Positions 5,317-6,758 of a stretch of DNA of 6,758 nt are shown here, piece after piece. The notes beneath the pieces were generated by a model. It was given only the letters and a program-made list of their open reading frames with translations. It was not told where the DNA came from and ran no database searches. Both the position numbers and the translations under genes were made by a program. The stretch is from the NCBI GenBank assembly GCA_030633795.1, contig DAOWCB010000076.1:1-6758 (forward strand), read 5' to 3'. How positions within the stretch are numbered: the stretch's first letter is position 1; every line of letters begins with the position of its first letter. This stretch comes from Candidatus Aminicenantota bacterium. GTDB taxonomy: Bacteria; Acidobacteriota; Aminicenantia; Aminicenantales; Aminicenantaceae.

Positions 5317-6588
5317 CTATGCTAAATAGCTATTCACGTAATCGATGATAGATTCCGATTTCAATCCATCAAAACATTTCACCTTAGGGCAAGCCTTAAA
5401 AATCTTATCGATACAAGTGAGATTTTTACATTCAGGAAAAACTTCAAAAACTTTTGATGGAGCCTTCTGCGGTGCTGCAACATGTTCTGCAGAAAAGGAG
5501 TCATACCCATAAATCTTCGAACTTGTTGCCCCGAATATTCCCACCACAGCGGTCGAATTCCTAAAACTCAAATCAGAATCCAGGATGATCTTTTTTGAAG
5601 CCGCAATGTGAAGAGGAGCCGTATCTCCGGTTATGAAGACGTCGGAATGATCAGTCAAAGCCGCATAAACATCGATAGGTGTATCTTTTGGAATGATCGT
5701 GATTCTTTTGCTGAAAGAAGAAGGAATCTCGCGGAGCAACTCTTTTTCGATCCCTTGGAATGTAAACCCACAATTCAGAAGAATATGGATTTCTGGATTG
5801 GCTAGGATTCCCTTCAACAGCTCCTTCTGAATTCCTAAAGGAATTCGAGTATAAGCACAGGAGGTGTCGGGATTCAAAAATACCTTTTTGGAATCGGATC
5901 TTATCTTGAGTTTTTTTAATATCCTCTGAGCCTTAATGAGAGGACTCTGAGTTGTGTAAAAACAGTGATGATAAAAATCTTGCTGTTTTTTCCCCCCATT
6001 TGCTGGATTCGAGATAAGAGTCTCGATCAACTCCTCGGCGAATTTGCTCATATGGAGGGATATGTGTGCCTCGCTGCTGTCGGACGTGTAGCTGCGGATA
6101 ACATTCGAGATCATACGTGTCGAGTAGATTACAGGCGAATGGGTTGACCGAAAATGCTTGGAAGTAAAATAGGGGTTGAGATTAAAGATCAGGTCAAAAT
6201 GAAAACCCGTAAGCAGATTCTGAAGATTCGTAAAATCCTTAGCAGAAGGATAGCCAATACTCCTGAACAAAGGAAAATGCTCGTCTATATCCGGATTGGT
6301 GCAAACCAAAGGGGAAGCATTTTTATGGTAAATATAACTGATTTCGATATCCGGAAAAGCGTTTTTCATCGGAGCGATAAAAGACTGGCAGATCATCGCA
6401 TCACCTATATTGATATCCGGAATGACCAAGACTTTTTTCAAACGGCCGATCTGGAGGAGCTTCTTTGAGTTCCTTTTTTTTAAAAAACGATTGAGTTTTT
6501 TATTAAAGGATAAGCGTTTGACAGCGCGGTCTAACACAGGACTTGATATTCTGATAAGTTGTCTAGTCAGCTGTTCTGTAGAATACAT
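5317..6588 (-). CDS. Family 9 (heptosyltransferase-type) glycosyltransferase
   Basis: The 423-residue protein fits the GT-B fold of glycosyltransferase family 9, which includes the LPS heptosyltransferases. The N-terminal Rossmann half starts with KKVLVIPDINIGDAM (51-65) in place of the usual R-x-x-x-LGD, followed by AFPDIEISYIY (77-87). The donor-binding half has VFLNPDTS (236-243) and GDTAPLHIAAS (321-331), the family's D-x-G-x-x-H-like motif with Asp322 and His327. GIFGATSSKIYG (350-361) follows. The four Cys at 387, 392, 400 and 405 near the end recall the C-terminal Cys cluster of many family members. About 11 residues (LDSDLSFRNST, 336-346) are inserted between the two donor-site strands. 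A basic N-terminal extension of about 50 residues precedes the domain. It probably adds a sugar to a lipid-linked or surface glycan on the cytoplasmic face; donor and acceptor are unknown. The ATG lacks a clear Shine-Dalgarno. It lies 27 nt after the stop of the partial frame upstream, suggesting one operon. Confidence 0.88.
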   Translation of the reverse strand: MYSTEQLTRQLIRISSPVLDRAVKRLSFNKKLNRFLKKRNSKKLLQIGRLKKVLVIPDINIGDAMICQSFIAPMKNAFPDIEISYIYHKNASPLVCTNPDIDEHFPLFRSIGYPSAKDFTNLQNLLTGFHFDLIFNLNPYFTSKHFRSTHSPVIYSTRMISNVIRSYTSDSSEAHISLHMSKFAEELIETLISNPANGGKKQQDFYHHCFYTTQSPLIKAQRILKKLKIRSDSKKVFLNPDTSCAYTRIPLGIQKELLKGILANPEIHILLNCGFTFQGIEKELLREIPSSFSKRITIIPKDTPIDVYAALTDHSDVFITGDTAPLHIAASKKIILDSDLSFRNSTAVVGIFGATSSKIYGYDSFSAEHVAAPQKAPSKVFEVFPECKNLTCIDKIFKACPKVKCFDGLKSESIIDYVNSYLA

Positions 6589-6615
6589 GAATAATATTTT
6601 TCTAAGGTTATTCTT

Positions 6616-6758
6616 TCACTCCACTATTTGCATATCATATCTAAAAGCAAAGTTCAAGAAACGGAACTGCAGGTAACACGATAACGTTTGAGGGGCAGGA
6701 ATCACTTCAAACTTGCCGATGTCGGGCCATAATACAGGGAGTTGAAAAACATCATAAA
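6616..6758 (-). CDS. C-terminal fragment of an unidentified protein (cut by window edge)
   Basis: A minus-strand frame enters from the right edge and stays open for 46 codons before TGA at 6618-6616. The other two minus frames have stops in this stretch. The readable tail includes YDVFQLPVLWPDIGKFEVIP (first 20 visible residues) and ends in FRYDMQIVE. Its composition looks like a folded protein, with aromatic and aliphatic residues spread evenly. I do not recognise the family, and 46 codons is short enough for chance openness. Support comes from its position 27 nt upstream of, and collinear with, the glycosyltransferase gene, as expected of an operon partner such as another glycan-synthesis gene. 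The first two bases at the window edge (6757-6758) belong to a codon that is not complete here. Confidence 0.5.
   Translation of the reverse strand, partial: YDVFQLPVLWPDIGKFEVIPAPQTLSCYLQFRFLNFAFRYDMQIVE

Noticed and set aside
5306..5340. Bidirectional terminator between the convergent genes
   Set aside because: AATAGCTATT (5326-5335) is a short loopless palindrome inside the glycosyltransferase coding end, with no U-run on either strand.
6410..6676. Plus-strand open frame across the start of the glycosyltransferase gene
   Set aside because: Antisense to the well-supported glycosyltransferase N-terminus; the product is low-complexity Phe/Leu/Lys-rich with no known domain.

Overview
The window looks like a chromosomal stretch from a Gram-negative-type bacterium with moderately AT-rich DNA. 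Three features point towards a Candidatus Aminicenantes / Acidobacteriota-like or similar environmental lineage. These are a secreted six-bladed beta-propeller protein with a FGQKGQGPGDY motif, a small secreted LTGTWEG beta-barrel-like protein, and a sulfatase-fold protein ending in LRSLGYMD. This lineage call is inference from protein style only; there is no rRNA or other marker gene here. No tRNA, rRNA, CRISPR array, insertion sequence or phage gene was seen.

Left block (1-3558, all minus strand): four consecutive genes, each starting with a signal peptide, so all act outside the cytoplasm. In transcription order they are a small acidic beta-barrel-like protein, a six-bladed beta-propeller protein, a UshA/5'-nucleotidase-like metallophosphoesterase, and the N-terminal part of a secreted Xaa-Pro aminopeptidase that runs off the left edge. 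The last two form a tight pair: 9 nt apart, with the Shine-Dalgarno of the second overlapping the stop codon of the first. They could both serve scavenging of extracellular nucleotides and proline-containing peptides. The nucleotidase and the propeller gene each have a good sigma70-type promoter whose -10 box sits 6-7 nt before the start codon, so both are candidate leaderless transcripts.

Middle (3559-3826): a 268-bp divergent control region. It holds a perfect 8-bp inverted repeat, repeated CTGRATWATTCA-like motifs, a promoter for the rightward gene, and a small hairpin that would cover that gene's Shine-Dalgarno.

Right block: a plus-strand alkaline-phosphatase-superfamily (sulfatase-fold) protein without a signal peptide. 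It has Thr in place of the formylglycine Cys/Ser and two CxxC pairs. It converges, 11 bp apart, on a minus-strand family 9 (heptosyltransferase-type) glycosyltransferase. Upstream of that gene, at the right edge, is the tail of another minus-strand reading frame. The right block fits a surface-glycan synthesis or modification neighbourhood.

Most of the window is ordinary. The points most worth checking are the divergent active sites of the nucleotidase and the sulfatase-fold protein, the leaderless promoters, and the shared motif in the control regions.
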